Assembly: GCF_001042715.1 (NCBI RefSeq)
Contig: NZ_CP009687.1
Coordinates: forward strand, 2,843,418-2,907,417
Reading direction: 5' to 3'
Source: Clostridium aceticum
Lineage (GTDB): Bacteria > Bacillota > Clostridia > Peptostreptococcales > Natronincolaceae
Length of the DNA stretch: 64,000 nt
Part shown: positions 8,544-16,661 of the stretch, in pieces
Position numbering within the stretch: position 1 is the first letter of the stretch
How the letters are laid out: the number at the start of each line of letters is the position of its first letter
The notes under the pieces: model-generated
Told to the model about the DNA's origin: nothing
Databases searched by the model: none
What the model saw: only the letters and a program-made list of their open reading frames with translations
Made by a program: the position numbers and the translations under genes

Positions 8544-8714
8544 GTTCAGCACCTCCATTAGTATTTAGTGTGTACATGATACCTCTGAAGGTGCTGTAAG
8601 TAAAGATAAATCTCAATCCATAACCGTCATTATGTCGTCAGTTTTGGCTAATTTAGGCTAATATTTGCAATAAAAAGGGCATTTATCTCCCTAAAAACTG
8701 GATACATAATGTTT

Positions 8715-9284
8715 CTACTGATCTGTATATTCATCTCCTTGGGGAGCATCTAAGGTATTATTATTTTCACTGCCCTCATCAACCTCCGAATAATCAACTT
8801 CAACAATATCATCTTGGATCATCTCTAGGAATAGTTTTTTTCTTGCCTGCTCGTTATCTTTAGTATCCAATATAATTTCTTTTCTTTCATTCCACTTTTC
8901 AGGTTGCCGATTCCTTAACCAAAAGGATAAAGCTGTAGCATTTGCTGGTTGATGACGTTTTATCTTCTCTATCCTCGTTCTTTTTTTACCATTTTTATCT
9001 TCCTCTACTATTGTTCTAATTTCTTCATATTCATACCCAATAGCTAATTTGAAAAGTGCTTTTTCTACCTGAGAATCCATAACAGACTTCCCCATAGAAA
9101 CGAGTTCAGATAGTATTTCATGTTCCTTCATATATCTATACCATGTATCATGGCTTATATCTAAGCGGTCACATATTTCTTTATCAGTGGCTCCTTCTAA
9201 TAACCAGTCTTTAATATCAGATAGATGGGGTAAAATATGAGTTTCCCATTTAGTCATTTTATTTGGTACACCTTTTCTGCTCAA
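8715..9284 (-). CDS. terS: phage terminase small subunit (HTH)
   Basis: The start is a TTG at 9284 behind GGAGGTGAGGTGATAG. The 189 residues begin with an HTH segment (LLEGATDKEICDRLDISHDTWYRYM) typical of small terminases that recognise the packaging site. They continue with RHQPANATALSFWLRNRQPEKW, a block common in this family, and end in an acidic tail. The gene is separated from the large terminase by the recombinase, an EVE-like gene and a plus-strand gene, so the packaging module has been split by insertions. Confidence 0.85.
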   Translation of the reverse strand: MSRKGVPNKMTKWETHILPHLSDIKDWLLEGATDKEICDRLDISHDTWYRYMKEHEILSELVSMGKSVMDSQVEKALFKLAIGYEYEEIRTIVEEDKNGKKRTRIEKIKRHQPANATALSFWLRNRQPEKWNERKEIILDTKDNEQARKKLFLEMIQDDIVEVDYSEVDEGSENNNTLDAPQGDEYTDQ

Positions 9285-9310
9285 CTATCACCTCACCTCC
9301 TCATAACTAA

Positions 9311-9333
9311 AAAAGAGCCTTATTATTGGCTCT
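9311..9333 (-). terminator. terminator overlapping the end of the 9323 gene
   Basis: AGAGCC and GGCTCT form a stem followed by TTTTTT on the minus strand. The stop codon of the preceding gene lies in the loop of the hairpin. Confidence 0.6.
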
Positions 9334-9718
9334 CATCAAAGTCTCTATTATATCTAAATAATGATACATCTCTTACAGAAGATTTTATGTCCCTATCAAA
9401 TATTAATTCTTTAAGATCATTCCCTGACAGAAAGGCTCCTTCCACTCCCCTAGCTTTCATTGATTGATAATGTTGAGATATTTGTCCTGCTAAATATTGT
9501 GGTAGAGAATTATAATTACCACTTCCTTCACCACCAATGTCCTTACAAGAATTGAGGTTTTCTACAGTCTCAGGATATCTCTTTTTTAATTCAAAAGCTA
9601 ATTGATATGGAGTTAGAAAAGGCTTTCCAAAATGGTGATTCTGATTTGGTTTAAAATTAACATCTTTTAAAATCTTGATTATTTTATCTTCCAATCTTTC
9701 ATTCTTCCATATACTCAT
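9323..9718 (-). CDS. unknown phage protein, 131 aa
   Basis: Start at 9718 (MSIWKN), because AAAGGGG abuts the earlier ATG directly and is better spaced from this one. The sequence has an LxDKIIKILKDV helix, then a GKPFLTPYQLAFELKKRYP block and a GGEGSGNYNSLPQYLAGQIS segment. I do not recognise a named family, but the composition is that of a soluble helical DNA-associated protein. It lies immediately upstream of the small terminase in the operon. Its stop codon is inside the loop of the terminator hairpin. Confidence 0.65.
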   Translation of the reverse strand: MSIWKNERLEDKIIKILKDVNFKPNQNHHFGKPFLTPYQLAFELKKRYPETVENLNSCKDIGGEGSGNYNSLPQYLAGQISQHYQSMKARGVEGAFLSGNDLKELIFDRDIKSSVRDVSLFRYNRDFDESQ

Positions 9719-9796
9719 TACCCTCATCCCCTTTCACCAATAATTATATACCAGTAAAAGGAAATGGACAATGTAAAAAGAGCTGATTACCATTCA

Positions 9797-10345
9797 CTAT
9801 AAAGCACACCTCAATTTCGATAATTTCCTTCTAAACTCTTTATTAACCTCACTTTTATTCTTACTTAAATTCAATGGTGGATTAAAATAACTGATTAGCT
9901 CTGTTTCAATATTTTCTACATCTTCATCCGTAGCATAATAATACATGATTAAATTATTAAGCATCCATTCAGTTAATGCCTTTTCATGTTCTGTAATAAA
10001 CTTTAAATTTGAAGTTCCTTGATCTTTTAAGCTTTGAACCTTTTCATAGCCAAATAGAACACCTAGGCTTTTTCTCAATGTAGATACTCTCGCTGTTCCA
10101 TGGAAATGATTGTTATAATGCCTTTTCCGCAATCCTCTACTACCCGAAATGCCAAGATAAATAACTGCTTTACCTTCAAAATATATATAGGTTAAATTCT
10201 CCATAGCTTCAGGTAATACTTCTATTTTATTGATGCAAATTAAATACAATCCTTGCTTATCTGGTAAATCAATTTCCTTATTTATCAAAGGATAAAAAGC
10301 ATTTTGCTTTAACAGGTTTATAATTTCCATGTTCATTCCACTCAT
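9797..10345 (-). CDS. GIY-YIG-like nuclease family protein
   Basis: The 182-residue protein has GLYLICI as the first motif, VIYLGISG as the second, then RGLRKRHYNNHFHG with basic residues, and a late ENIETELISYFNPPLN segment giving the Glu and Asn of a GIY-YIG fold. The ATG at 10345 overlaps the end of the zinc-ribbon gene, so they are translationally coupled. Family members cut or nick DNA. In phages they act in replication, repair or homing. No extra DNA-binding domain is seen, so a homing role is less likely. Confidence 0.7.
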   Translation of the reverse strand: MSGMNMEIINLLKQNAFYPLINKEIDLPDKQGLYLICINKIEVLPEAMENLTYIYFEGKAVIYLGISGSRGLRKRHYNNHFHGTARVSTLRKSLGVLFGYEKVQSLKDQGTSNLKFITEHEKALTEWMLNNLIMYYYATDEDVENIETELISYFNPPLNLSKNKSEVNKEFRRKLSKLRCAL

Positions 10346-10536
10346 CGTTTATCCTTAAACTTTTCTGGTTGTGAAACTTTCATCTCTAATATGTAACCAC
10401 ATCCTGTACAAATATCTGCTATAATATCAGATCCCAAAGAAAAAAACTTATCAACTGGTCTTATCACTGCATGTCCAGTCAATTTGCCTTTGCCAATTTC
10501 TTTACATCCACATTTGGGACATTGAGTAGCTTCCAC
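10342..10536 (-). CDS. small zinc-ribbon protein
   Basis: The start is a GTG at 10536 behind GAGGTG. The 64 residues contain CPKCGCKEIGKG and, about 30 residues later, CTGCGY, a four-cysteine zinc ribbon with a short beta region between. It overlaps the GIY-YIG gene by 4 bases. The paired arrangement suggests the two proteins work together, for example in nucleic-acid binding, but nothing in the sequence proves that. Confidence 0.65.
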   Translation of the reverse strand: MEATQCPKCGCKEIGKGKLTGHAVIRPVDKFFSLGSDIIADICTGCGYILEMKVSQPEKFKDKR

Positions 10537-10626
10537 ACCATCACCTCATATGCTTATATTTTAGATAATTATATCATAGATAGTATATCAAAAGGAAAAG
10601 AGCCGATTCCTCAGCCCTTTCCCTAC

Positions 10627-10842
10627 TTAATTCCTAGCCTTTTCTACTGCTTCAGCTATCTTCATACCCCAATCTACTCCAGTAAGTTTCTCATCCTCAT
10701 CCCAAAACATCTCTAAATCATTTACCATATCAATAATCTTTTTAACATCCTCTTGAGCATCTTCCCACCCCAGTACGTATATTTTTTCTACTGCTGTGGC
10801 AATAAGCCCTTCCATCATAATATTCAGTTTTAACTTAGTCAT
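10627..10842 (-). CDS. small unknown phage protein, 71 aa
   Basis: Start at 10842 (MTKLKLN), behind AAGGTGGAG at 6 bases; upstream ATGs in frame lack a site. The protein is helical and acidic (DAQEDVKKIIDMVNDLEMFWDEDEK). No family recognised. It belongs to a run of small genes in the middle part of the phage. Confidence 0.5.
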   Translation of the reverse strand: MTKLKLNIMMEGLIATAVEKIYVLGWEDAQEDVKKIIDMVNDLEMFWDEDEKLTGVDWGMKIAEAVEKARN

Positions 10843-10902
10843 TGAAATCTCCACCTTTCCATATTTGGTTAGGTAGTACATTACCTCGATATACACACCA
10901 AA

Positions 10903-11187
10903 TCAAGCTAAAAAATTTTTTCTTATCAAATCCATTTTCTCCATAACATTATCAAAATCACTTTTACCATCTTTTCCAGGAATAACTAGGATATGAACTG
11001 GATAATTCATATATTGCCATCCCCCGTTTTTAAAAAGTTGTACTCTAGTATAAACTGCATACTCAGTCTCACCATTTCTTCCCCAATCTACTTCTCCGAA
11101 ACATACTTTATACTTTCTAGTTTTGCTTTGATTTGACTTTATCTCATATGTTACCTTAGGCTCTCGATATACTGGTACTTCAGACAT
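10903..11187 (-). CDS. unknown phage protein, 94 aa
   Basis: The start at 11187 follows GGGAGG. The protein is beta-rich with an N-terminal PVYREPKVTYEIKS segment, a CFGEVDWGRNGETEYAVYTR strand pair and a C-terminal helix. No family recognised. A 185-base spacer separates it from the methyltransferase gene upstream. Confidence 0.5.
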   Translation of the reverse strand: MSEVPVYREPKVTYEIKSNQSKTRKYKVCFGEVDWGRNGETEYAVYTRVQLFKNGGWQYMNYPVHILVIPGKDGKSDFDNVMEKMDLIRKNFLA

Positions 11188-11372
11188 AATGCTTTCCTCC
11201 CTAATCTTTTCTCTTAATCATCATACACCATCTTTTTTACACTTCCTAATGCGATTATAAGCCTTGCAATTAGTTTACATTGTATAACTTCTAAGAGTAT
11301 AATAGGGCAAACTTATATTTTCATAGATTTGCTCTAGGTTCAATTTAGGAACACAGTGAGCAAATAGCACAA

Positions 11373-12623
11373 TTATATAGCAACTTGCTCATGTACTAGA
11401 TCAGAATATTTATATTCTCCACCATCCCTTTCAATAATTGCATTCTCACCATTAATACCATCCTTGTAATTAATCCAGCGTTCAACAATAACCTGACAGT
11501 ATTTCGGATCGAGTTCTGAACCATAGCAAACCCTATCAGCTTTATCGGCAGCAAGCAATGTAGTTCCACTTCCTAGAAATGTATCTACCACAATATCTCC
11601 ATATTTGCTGGAGTTTTTAATAATATATTCTATAAGTGGTACTGGCTTCATTGTTGGATGTACATCATTTACTCTAGGTTTGTCAAAGTTCCAGATTGTA
11701 GATTGCTTCCGATCACCATTCCAATAGTGGCTTCCCGTTGGTTTCCATCCAAATAAGGCAGGTTCATGTTGCCACTGGTACGGTTGTCTTCCCATAACAA
11801 AGGTATTCTTTACCCAAACACAACATTGAGAATGTTTAAAGCCTGAGTCAACAAATGCTCTTCTAAAAATTAATCCTTTTGCATCGGCATGAAATACATA
11901 TATACTTGCTCCATCATCAGATATTTCATAAATTCTCTTGAAAGCTTCAAGCAGAAAATTATAGAACTCTTCGTCATTCAAGTTGTCATTTTGAATTGTA
12001 AGAGCATCTTCTGTTTTTCCTACATATGAAATGCCATATGGTGGGTCTGTTACTGTAAGCTTTGCCTTCTTACCATCCATAAGTTTTGATAAATCTTCTG
12101 TTTTTGTAGCATCACCGCATATCAACCTATGCTTACCAAGTAGGATAATATCACCTGACTTAATGATTGGCTCTTCTGGAACTTCAGGTATTTCTTCTTC
12201 CTCTTCCTGTTCATCCTTGGGCATATATTCATCCCAAAGTTTCTCTGCTTCTGAAAAATCAACACCTGTAAGTTCAATATTATAATCTTCTTCTTTCAAT
12301 TCATCCAACAAATGAGCCAGTGCTGACAGATCCCATTCTCCTGTAATTTTATTTAAAGCGATATTCAGAGCCTTCTCTTTAGTTTTATCAACATCAACAA
12401 CAACACAGTCAATTTCGGTATATCCTAATTCTCTCAGAACTTTAGTTCTCTGGTGACCACCAATAATCGTCATATCACTATTCACAATAATCGGCTCACA
12501 ATATCCAAATTCAGTAATACTGTTCTTTATTTTCTCAAATTCCTTATCCCCAGATTTCAAGTCAACTCTGGGATTATATTCAGCATGTTTTAGATTTGAT
12601 AAGTTTATTTTTCTGAATTCCAA
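11373..12623 (-). CDS. ParB-domain / DNA methyltransferase fusion
   Basis: The 416 residues combine a ParB/Sulfiredoxin-type N-terminal domain (residues 1 to about 100, with GGHQR at 55-59) and a DNA methyltransferase. The methyltransferase has the catalytic DPPYG at 193-197 and the cofactor-binding TFLGSGTT near residue 345. The order, catalytic motif before cofactor motif, is that of beta-class N4-C/N6-A enzymes. An acidic linker at about 137-152 joins the two parts. The start is a TTG at 12623, and the reading frame overlaps the preceding small membrane gene by 44 bases. Such fusions are common in Firmicutes phages and probably protect phage DNA from host restriction. Confidence 0.9.
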   Translation of the reverse strand: MEFRKINLSNLKHAEYNPRVDLKSGDKEFEKIKNSITEFGYCEPIIVNSDMTIIGGHQRTKVLRELGYTEIDCVVVDVDKTKEKALNIALNKITGEWDLSALAHLLDELKEEDYNIELTGVDFSEAEKLWDEYMPKDEQEEEEEIPEVPEEPIIKSGDIILLGKHRLICGDATKTEDLSKLMDGKKAKLTVTDPPYGISYVGKTEDALTIQNDNLNDEEFYNFLLEAFKRIYEISDDGASIYVFHADAKGLIFRRAFVDSGFKHSQCCVWVKNTFVMGRQPYQWQHEPALFGWKPTGSHYWNGDRKQSTIWNFDKPRVNDVHPTMKPVPLIEYIIKNSSKYGDIVVDTFLGSGTTLLAADKADRVCYGSELDPKYCQVIVERWINYKDGINGENAIIERDGGEYKYSDLVHEQVAI

Positions 12624-12750
12624 TCCATTTCACCAGCCTTTCAATTACTTTTCTAATTAACTCTATAAATAAAATGTAAATACAAAAGGCTAGTAGCCCA
12701 ATACCGAAGCCAGATGCCTCAGTCAATATAAATCTAATAATTTCCTTCAT
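12580..12750 (-). CDS. small single-pass membrane protein, 56 aa
   Basis: The ATG at 12750 (MKEIIRF) follows AGGAGG by 7 bases. One hydrophobic segment spans about residues 9-30 (GFGIGLLAFCIYILFI) and is followed by a basic tail, so it is a likely inner-membrane protein with the tail inside. It overlaps the methyltransferase gene in another frame. Function unknown. Confidence 0.55.
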   Translation of the reverse strand: MKEIIRFILTEASGFGIGLLAFCIYILFIELIRKVIERLVKWIGIQKNKLIKSKTC

Positions 12751-12818
12751 TCCAATTCCTCCTATTTTTTTACAATTTAAAAAAGCCATCTGCTTATGCC
12801 ATACAAAGCTTCACCTCA

Positions 12819-12899
12819 TTAAGTAATATTGAAACACAATCCATATAATCCTATAGTTACTCTTGCTATTTCTACTGCTAAAACTTTTAATAAGTCCAT
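12819..12899 (-). CDS. 26-residue peptide gene
   Basis: A strong site, AAGGAGG with a 7-base spacer, precedes the ATG at 12899. The 26-codon product starts MDLLKVLAVEIARVTIG and is mostly hydrophobic, possibly membrane-associated. It sits between two other small genes in the same direction. The strong ribosome-binding site is the main support; there is no known relative to cite. Confidence 0.45.
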   Translation of the reverse strand: MDLLKVLAVEIARVTIGLYGLCFNIT

Positions 12900-12921
12900 C
12901 CTTCATCCTCCTTCCTAAAAG

Positions 12922-12949
12922 AAAAAGGCACAATCCTAAGACTGTGCCA
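12922..12949 (-). terminator. terminator overlapping the end of the 12936 gene
   Basis: GGCACA and TGTGCC form a stem followed by TTTTTC on the minus strand. The TAG of the upstream gene lies within the hairpin loop. Confidence 0.6.
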
Positions 12950-13133
12950 ATCCTTGAAATAAACTTATATAGAATTTTAAATCCATTTCTTTTCCATCAT
13001 CCACGGATATATTAAGACCACCATTTTTATTTCTACTAATCTTAATACCATCGTTATTGGTAATCTCTTTTAACCTGTTATTGTTCATAAAGGCTAACAT
13101 CTCATCATAATCCATTCTTCTAATTGATTTCAT
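12936..13133 (-). CDS. small unknown phage protein, 65 aa
   Basis: The second ATG (13133, MKSIRR) is 9 bases from GGAGG and is preferred over the first, which is only 3 bases away. The protein has an N-terminal basic helix and a beta hairpin (GIKISRNKNGGLNISVDDG). No family recognised. It is 8-14 bases downstream of the 229-residue gene and probably co-transcribed. Confidence 0.5.
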   Translation of the reverse strand: MKSIRRMDYDEMLAFMNNNRLKEITNNDGIKISRNKNGGLNISVDDGKEMDLKFYISLFQGLAQS

Positions 13134-13147
13134 TATCATTTTCCTCC

Positions 13148-13837
13148 CTAAAAAATTATTTCTACTCTAATGTCTCTTAAATTATCACTTCCCCAATTTC
13201 CAATACTTTTGATTTGCCAATCCTCATCTATGTTTATTTGATATATCACCCTTGCAAAGTATGCATTATCTAATGTAATTAAATCACCTTTTACTTTTTG
13301 AATAATGCCCTCAATTCTTATATCATCCAATACGCTTCCATCTTCATCATCAATAAGGTTATTAGCCAGACTTACGTGTATACAGCTGCTCAAAGTTACT
13401 AGTTGTTTCAACTCATGAATGCAATCTGAAATAAAAAATCTATCCTTTTCTTTAATTGTATTAATAATAGCTGATATTCTATCTCTTTCATCTTTTTTCA
13501 TTAACTGGTACGTTTTTATATGGCTATTAAGAGCCTTGTTGAAGAATTGTAATTCCATAGCTTCTTCATCTACAGTTGGATAGAGTCCTAATTTCTTTTC
13601 ATAACATAAATTTTGAATATCCCGCTCCAATTTTTCAAACTCAATTTCCACTGTGCTTTTTAATTTGATGGAGATTAAATTTCCACCATAGTCTCCATAG
13701 CTGTAATTGTCTAAGTGTAGTGTAAAATTTGATAATACCAGTTGATTTAATATTTCAGCTCCAGCTACATCAATAAATTCATACACCTTTCCTCTTGCAA
13801 AACTTTTAATTTCAGATAATTTTTTCTTACTGTTCAT
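13148..13837 (-). CDS. unknown phage protein, 229 aa
   Basis: The start at 13837 lies behind AAGGAGG. It appears soluble and mixed alpha/beta, with no cysteine cluster, nucleotide-binding motif or membrane segment. Segments such as LDNYSYGDYGGNLISIKLKS and a long acidic helix at 60-110 are visible. No family recognised. It sits directly after the terminator that closes the topoisomerase-like gene, so it probably starts a separate transcript. Confidence 0.6.
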   Translation of the reverse strand: MNSKKKLSEIKSFARGKVYEFIDVAGAEILNQLVLSNFTLHLDNYSYGDYGGNLISIKLKSTVEIEFEKLERDIQNLCYEKKLGLYPTVDEEAMELQFFNKALNSHIKTYQLMKKDERDRISAIINTIKEKDRFFISDCIHELKQLVTLSSCIHVSLANNLIDDEDGSVLDDIRIEGIIQKVKGDLITLDNAYFARVIYQINIDEDWQIKSIGNWGSDNLRDIRVEIIF

Positions 13838-13870
13838 ACAGACCTCCTTAAAATGTATTATTTTGGATAT

Positions 13871-13903
13871 AAAAAAACTGCCTATTTTTTAGGTAGACAG
13901 TTT
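13871..13903 (-). terminator. terminator after the topoisomerase-like gene
   Basis: Inverted arms AACTGCCTA and TAGGTAGACAGTT surround an A/T loop. On the minus strand the hairpin is followed by seven T residues. Confidence 0.65.
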
Positions 13904-14003
13904 CACTTTAATTATGGGATGGCTATATAATGGTCGTACTATACTTGATATTATCCTTACCATTTGCCAATTTTAAATTTTTAATATTTTATATGTTCCT
14001 TTC

Positions 14004-14045
14004 AACTAGCTAACTGGTTACACCGAATTTTCAAATTTTAAACTT
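14004..14045. repeat. direct repeat, copy at the 3' end of the topoisomerase-like gene
   Basis: AACTAGCTAACTG, 16 variable bases, then AAATTTTAAACTT. The same 13+16+13 arrangement occurs at 16307-16348 on the other side of the gene, in the same orientation. It overlaps the stop codon. Confidence 0.6.
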
Positions 14046-16251
14046 ACACGATTTCTTTAGCAATGGATTCTATCGGTTGTTTCCAAATTTGTTCTGGACT
14101 AGCCGCTAGGGACTCAATTACCATCTCTTTTAGCCTTAGTTCTTTTTCTTCGATTTTACTCTGTAAAGAAATCACTTCTTGTTGATACTGCTTCTCATAA
14201 TTGTTTTCTTGTAGAATTCTTTCTCTTACTTTAGATTTTGTAAAATACCTAACTTTATTTAATAATTCATCCTTTAACACCTCATCTACAGGCACTACCT
14301 TTCCATTATCATACTCATGCATTTTTCTTTCCAACCAATCAATAAATTGTGGCGTAGTCATGGCATTTAATTCCACACGATTTGTTTCTAACCATGCTTT
14401 TTCTTCTGGTGTCAAATAATCTGCTGCTTTCATCTTTTTCTTTTTATCGGGCTTCTCCACATCTAGCCCCATTTCTATTGCTTCTTTTGGATTCAATCCC
14501 AAATCAATAATGTTAACTTTCCTTTCTCCTCTTGATTTGGTTTTTTGCTGTAGAGTTTCATAGATTACAGTTCCAGCCTTATCACAGTCATGGATGCAAA
14601 ATACCGTTAACTCTTCTTGGCTTTCCCCTAGATAATCAATTAAGTCCTTTACTGCTCGACTAGCATAACCCTTTCCAGTTAGCAATGCACAGTCATACCG
14701 TTCTGGAAATTTAACATCTTTTAGAATTTCAAAGAACCCCTCCTTTTCAATATATAACACTTTGTTGAAAGTCCATTCAGGTCTTTGATAGTTTTCTACT
14801 GAAAGTGTGCCTATCGGAATAGTTGTTCCTGAATGTGGGGTATATAGACTCCCTCGTGAATCTCTATATATTCCTTCAATATCGCCATGTTCAGCTTCGT
14901 AATCTGTTATGACTTTATTAAAGTTTTCATAGGTTGGTTCAATTCCCAGTTGTTCCATAACATAGGGTCTAACGCCATAGAATAACTGTCGCTGACTAAA
15001 TCTATATGTTCCATCACCACTGGCTTTTTTAACAGCTTCATTTAGATTATTTAGCATAACATCTTTTTGAGTAAGTCTTTTAGAACCATCAGTTGGCTTT
15101 GAGCCACTATTTCGTTTATAGCTGTTGACAGCCTTAGTTGTTGCTATCTCAATTACCTCTGCCATCAATCTATAATTTGGTTCTTTACCATCATTGGTTA
15201 TGGGCATATAGGGTGTATTGATATTAATAACAATTTCAACACCTGTACATTTCAAATAAATATCAAATCCACTACCCCAAATATTTAGTTTTTTATTGCT
15301 CTCACTGGCATGAATTCCTTTAATACTTGGACTCTTATTAATCAAAGCTTGGCATGATGATTTGTCAGCTTCTTTGGTAAACACTTCAACAGTAAATGGA
15401 ATTTTAGCATTATAATTACCTTTTGTACTTTCTAATGCAAATGTACCTGATTGTTTATTATATGAACTATATCCTTCTAATTCACCAATCTCACCCAATC
15501 TAGCAGCCTTCACTGGTCTTGATTCTTGACGAATACTATTAAGTAGTTGTTCACTTTCATCAAAGGATAATTCATTAGATTTTCTATTTCTGCCATATTC
15601 TCTGGCAATCTTTCCTGCTTTTGTACTGGAGCAGCCATCAAATTGTTCCACTACTTCTCTTACAGTACTATCTGTTGCCTGTAACAATTCAAAGAAGGTT
15701 TCTGAGTTATACCAATAAGCAGAAGTTTTACCTTTATATTTTGTCCCTTTATTAAATTTCACAGCATCTTCAGCCCATTTAAAATCAATATATTCATCTC
15801 CAAGTGAAACTTCTATCTTGGTTCCTGTTCTATCGTATTCATCCACAACTATAGCATCTGATGTTCCATTATCTTGAGGAAGTATTTCATATTTATGACC
15901 ATGAGTTGAAACATACAGTTTACCACCAGTTGCAATAACAGCACCTGCTACTACTCTTAATCCATTACCTAATGCACCACGAGTAGGAAGTCTTAATAAT
16001 TTTGATGAAACCATTGGTCTATTAATGGAGAACAATTCACCTAACTTTTCTGGATCAATACCATCTCCATCATTCCATACAGTAAAGTTTCTATAGTTAC
16101 CTTCAATCTCAACCTTATCAGATATATCTAAAGCATTATCCGTTAATTCCTTAGCCACTAATTTAGGAATCCCATGTTTAGCTACCCCTGATTTTTGAGG
16201 TAAAGTATCCATATTTCTAAATAAAGTCCAATCTTCTCTTGTAAAATTCAT
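14044..16251 (-). CDS. Topo VIII-like type IIB topoisomerase (GHKL-WH-TOPRIM fusion)
   Basis: The 735 residues unite both halves of a type IIB topoisomerase. The N-terminal part is a GHKL ATPase: KELTDNALD (E35, N39), NDGDGID (60-66) and GALGNGL (92-98). In the middle, RFSQRQLFYGVR puts a candidate nucleophile Tyr at 425 in a winged-helix segment like RxxYY of Topo VI A/Spo11. Next comes a TOPRIM domain with EKEG at 502-505, LLTGKGYASRAVK and the acidic DCD at 555-557. A charged coiled-coil tail ends the protein. Fusion of A- and B-type domains in one chain is the hallmark of Topo VIII from mobile elements. It probably relaxes or decatenates DNA during phage replication. A 42-bp direct repeat flanks the gene. 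Confidence 0.82.
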   Translation of the reverse strand: MNFTREDWTLFRNMDTLPQKSGVAKHGIPKLVAKELTDNALDISDKVEIEGNYRNFTVWNDGDGIDPEKLGELFSINRPMVSSKLLRLPTRGALGNGLRVVAGAVIATGGKLYVSTHGHKYEILPQDNGTSDAIVVDEYDRTGTKIEVSLGDEYIDFKWAEDAVKFNKGTKYKGKTSAYWYNSETFFELLQATDSTVREVVEQFDGCSSTKAGKIAREYGRNRKSNELSFDESEQLLNSIRQESRPVKAARLGEIGELEGYSSYNKQSGTFALESTKGNYNAKIPFTVEVFTKEADKSSCQALINKSPSIKGIHASESNKKLNIWGSGFDIYLKCTGVEIVININTPYMPITNDGKEPNYRLMAEVIEIATTKAVNSYKRNSGSKPTDGSKRLTQKDVMLNNLNEAVKKASGDGTYRFSQRQLFYGVRPYVMEQLGIEPTYENFNKVITDYEAEHGDIEGIYRDSRGSLYTPHSGTTIPIGTLSVENYQRPEWTFNKVLYIEKEGFFEILKDVKFPERYDCALLTGKGYASRAVKDLIDYLGESQEELTVFCIHDCDKAGTVIYETLQQKTKSRGERKVNIIDLGLNPKEAIEMGLDVEKPDKKKKMKAADYLTPEEKAWLETNRVELNAMTTPQFIDWLERKMHEYDNGKVVPVDEVLKDELLNKVRYFTKSKVRERILQENNYEKQYQQEVISLQSKIEEKELRLKEMVIESLAASPEQIWKQPIESIAKEIV

Positions 16252-16306
16252 CTATCAAAATTCCCCCTTTAAATTTTAAATTTTTCTATTTATGACCAAA
16301 TGATTT

Positions 16307-16348
16307 AACTAGCTAACTGTATATTCAAAATCTTAAAATTTTAAACTT
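16307..16348. repeat. direct repeat, copy upstream of the topoisomerase-like gene
   Basis: Same 13+16+13 arrangement as 14004-14045 with identical outer blocks and a different middle. It lies in a 410-base spacer between the topoisomerase-like and helicase-like genes, which holds no convincing gene. Confidence 0.6.
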
Positions 16349-16383
16349 TGCTATTGATTGCATAAAAACCTTAAAGTCAAAAC

Positions 16384-16480
16384 CTTTCTTTTCTTTTTTT
16401 CCACCAACTCGATTGCTTTGTTTCACTCCGCTACGCTACGTTCCACAAAGTAATCGACCTGCCCGAAAAAGAAAAGAAGC
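16384..16480. repeat. long imperfect inverted repeat (hairpin)
   Basis: Arms of about 35 bases (16384-16421 and 16445-16480) pair with a few mismatches. The inner part is CGATTGCTTTGT against ACAAAGTAATCG and the outer part is a pyrimidine-rich stretch against GAAAAAGAAAAGAAG. The loop contains CGCTACGCTACG and is GC-richer than its surroundings. It could be a transcription attenuator, a protein-binding hairpin or a mobile remnant. No poly-T run follows on the minus strand, so it is not a standard terminator. Confidence 0.6.
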
Positions 16481-16661
16481 AAAAGAAAACGGGCTAATGG
16501 ATTTATAAAAATTTACCAAAACTAAAATGGCATAATATCGATGAAAGTATTTATTTAACTATGTTTTATTAAATAAATCGGACAAGACGTATTATATTAT
16601 ATACACTTTATCCGTTTAATATCATTGAAATCAAGTATTTTAGCCACTTTTACGGATTCCA

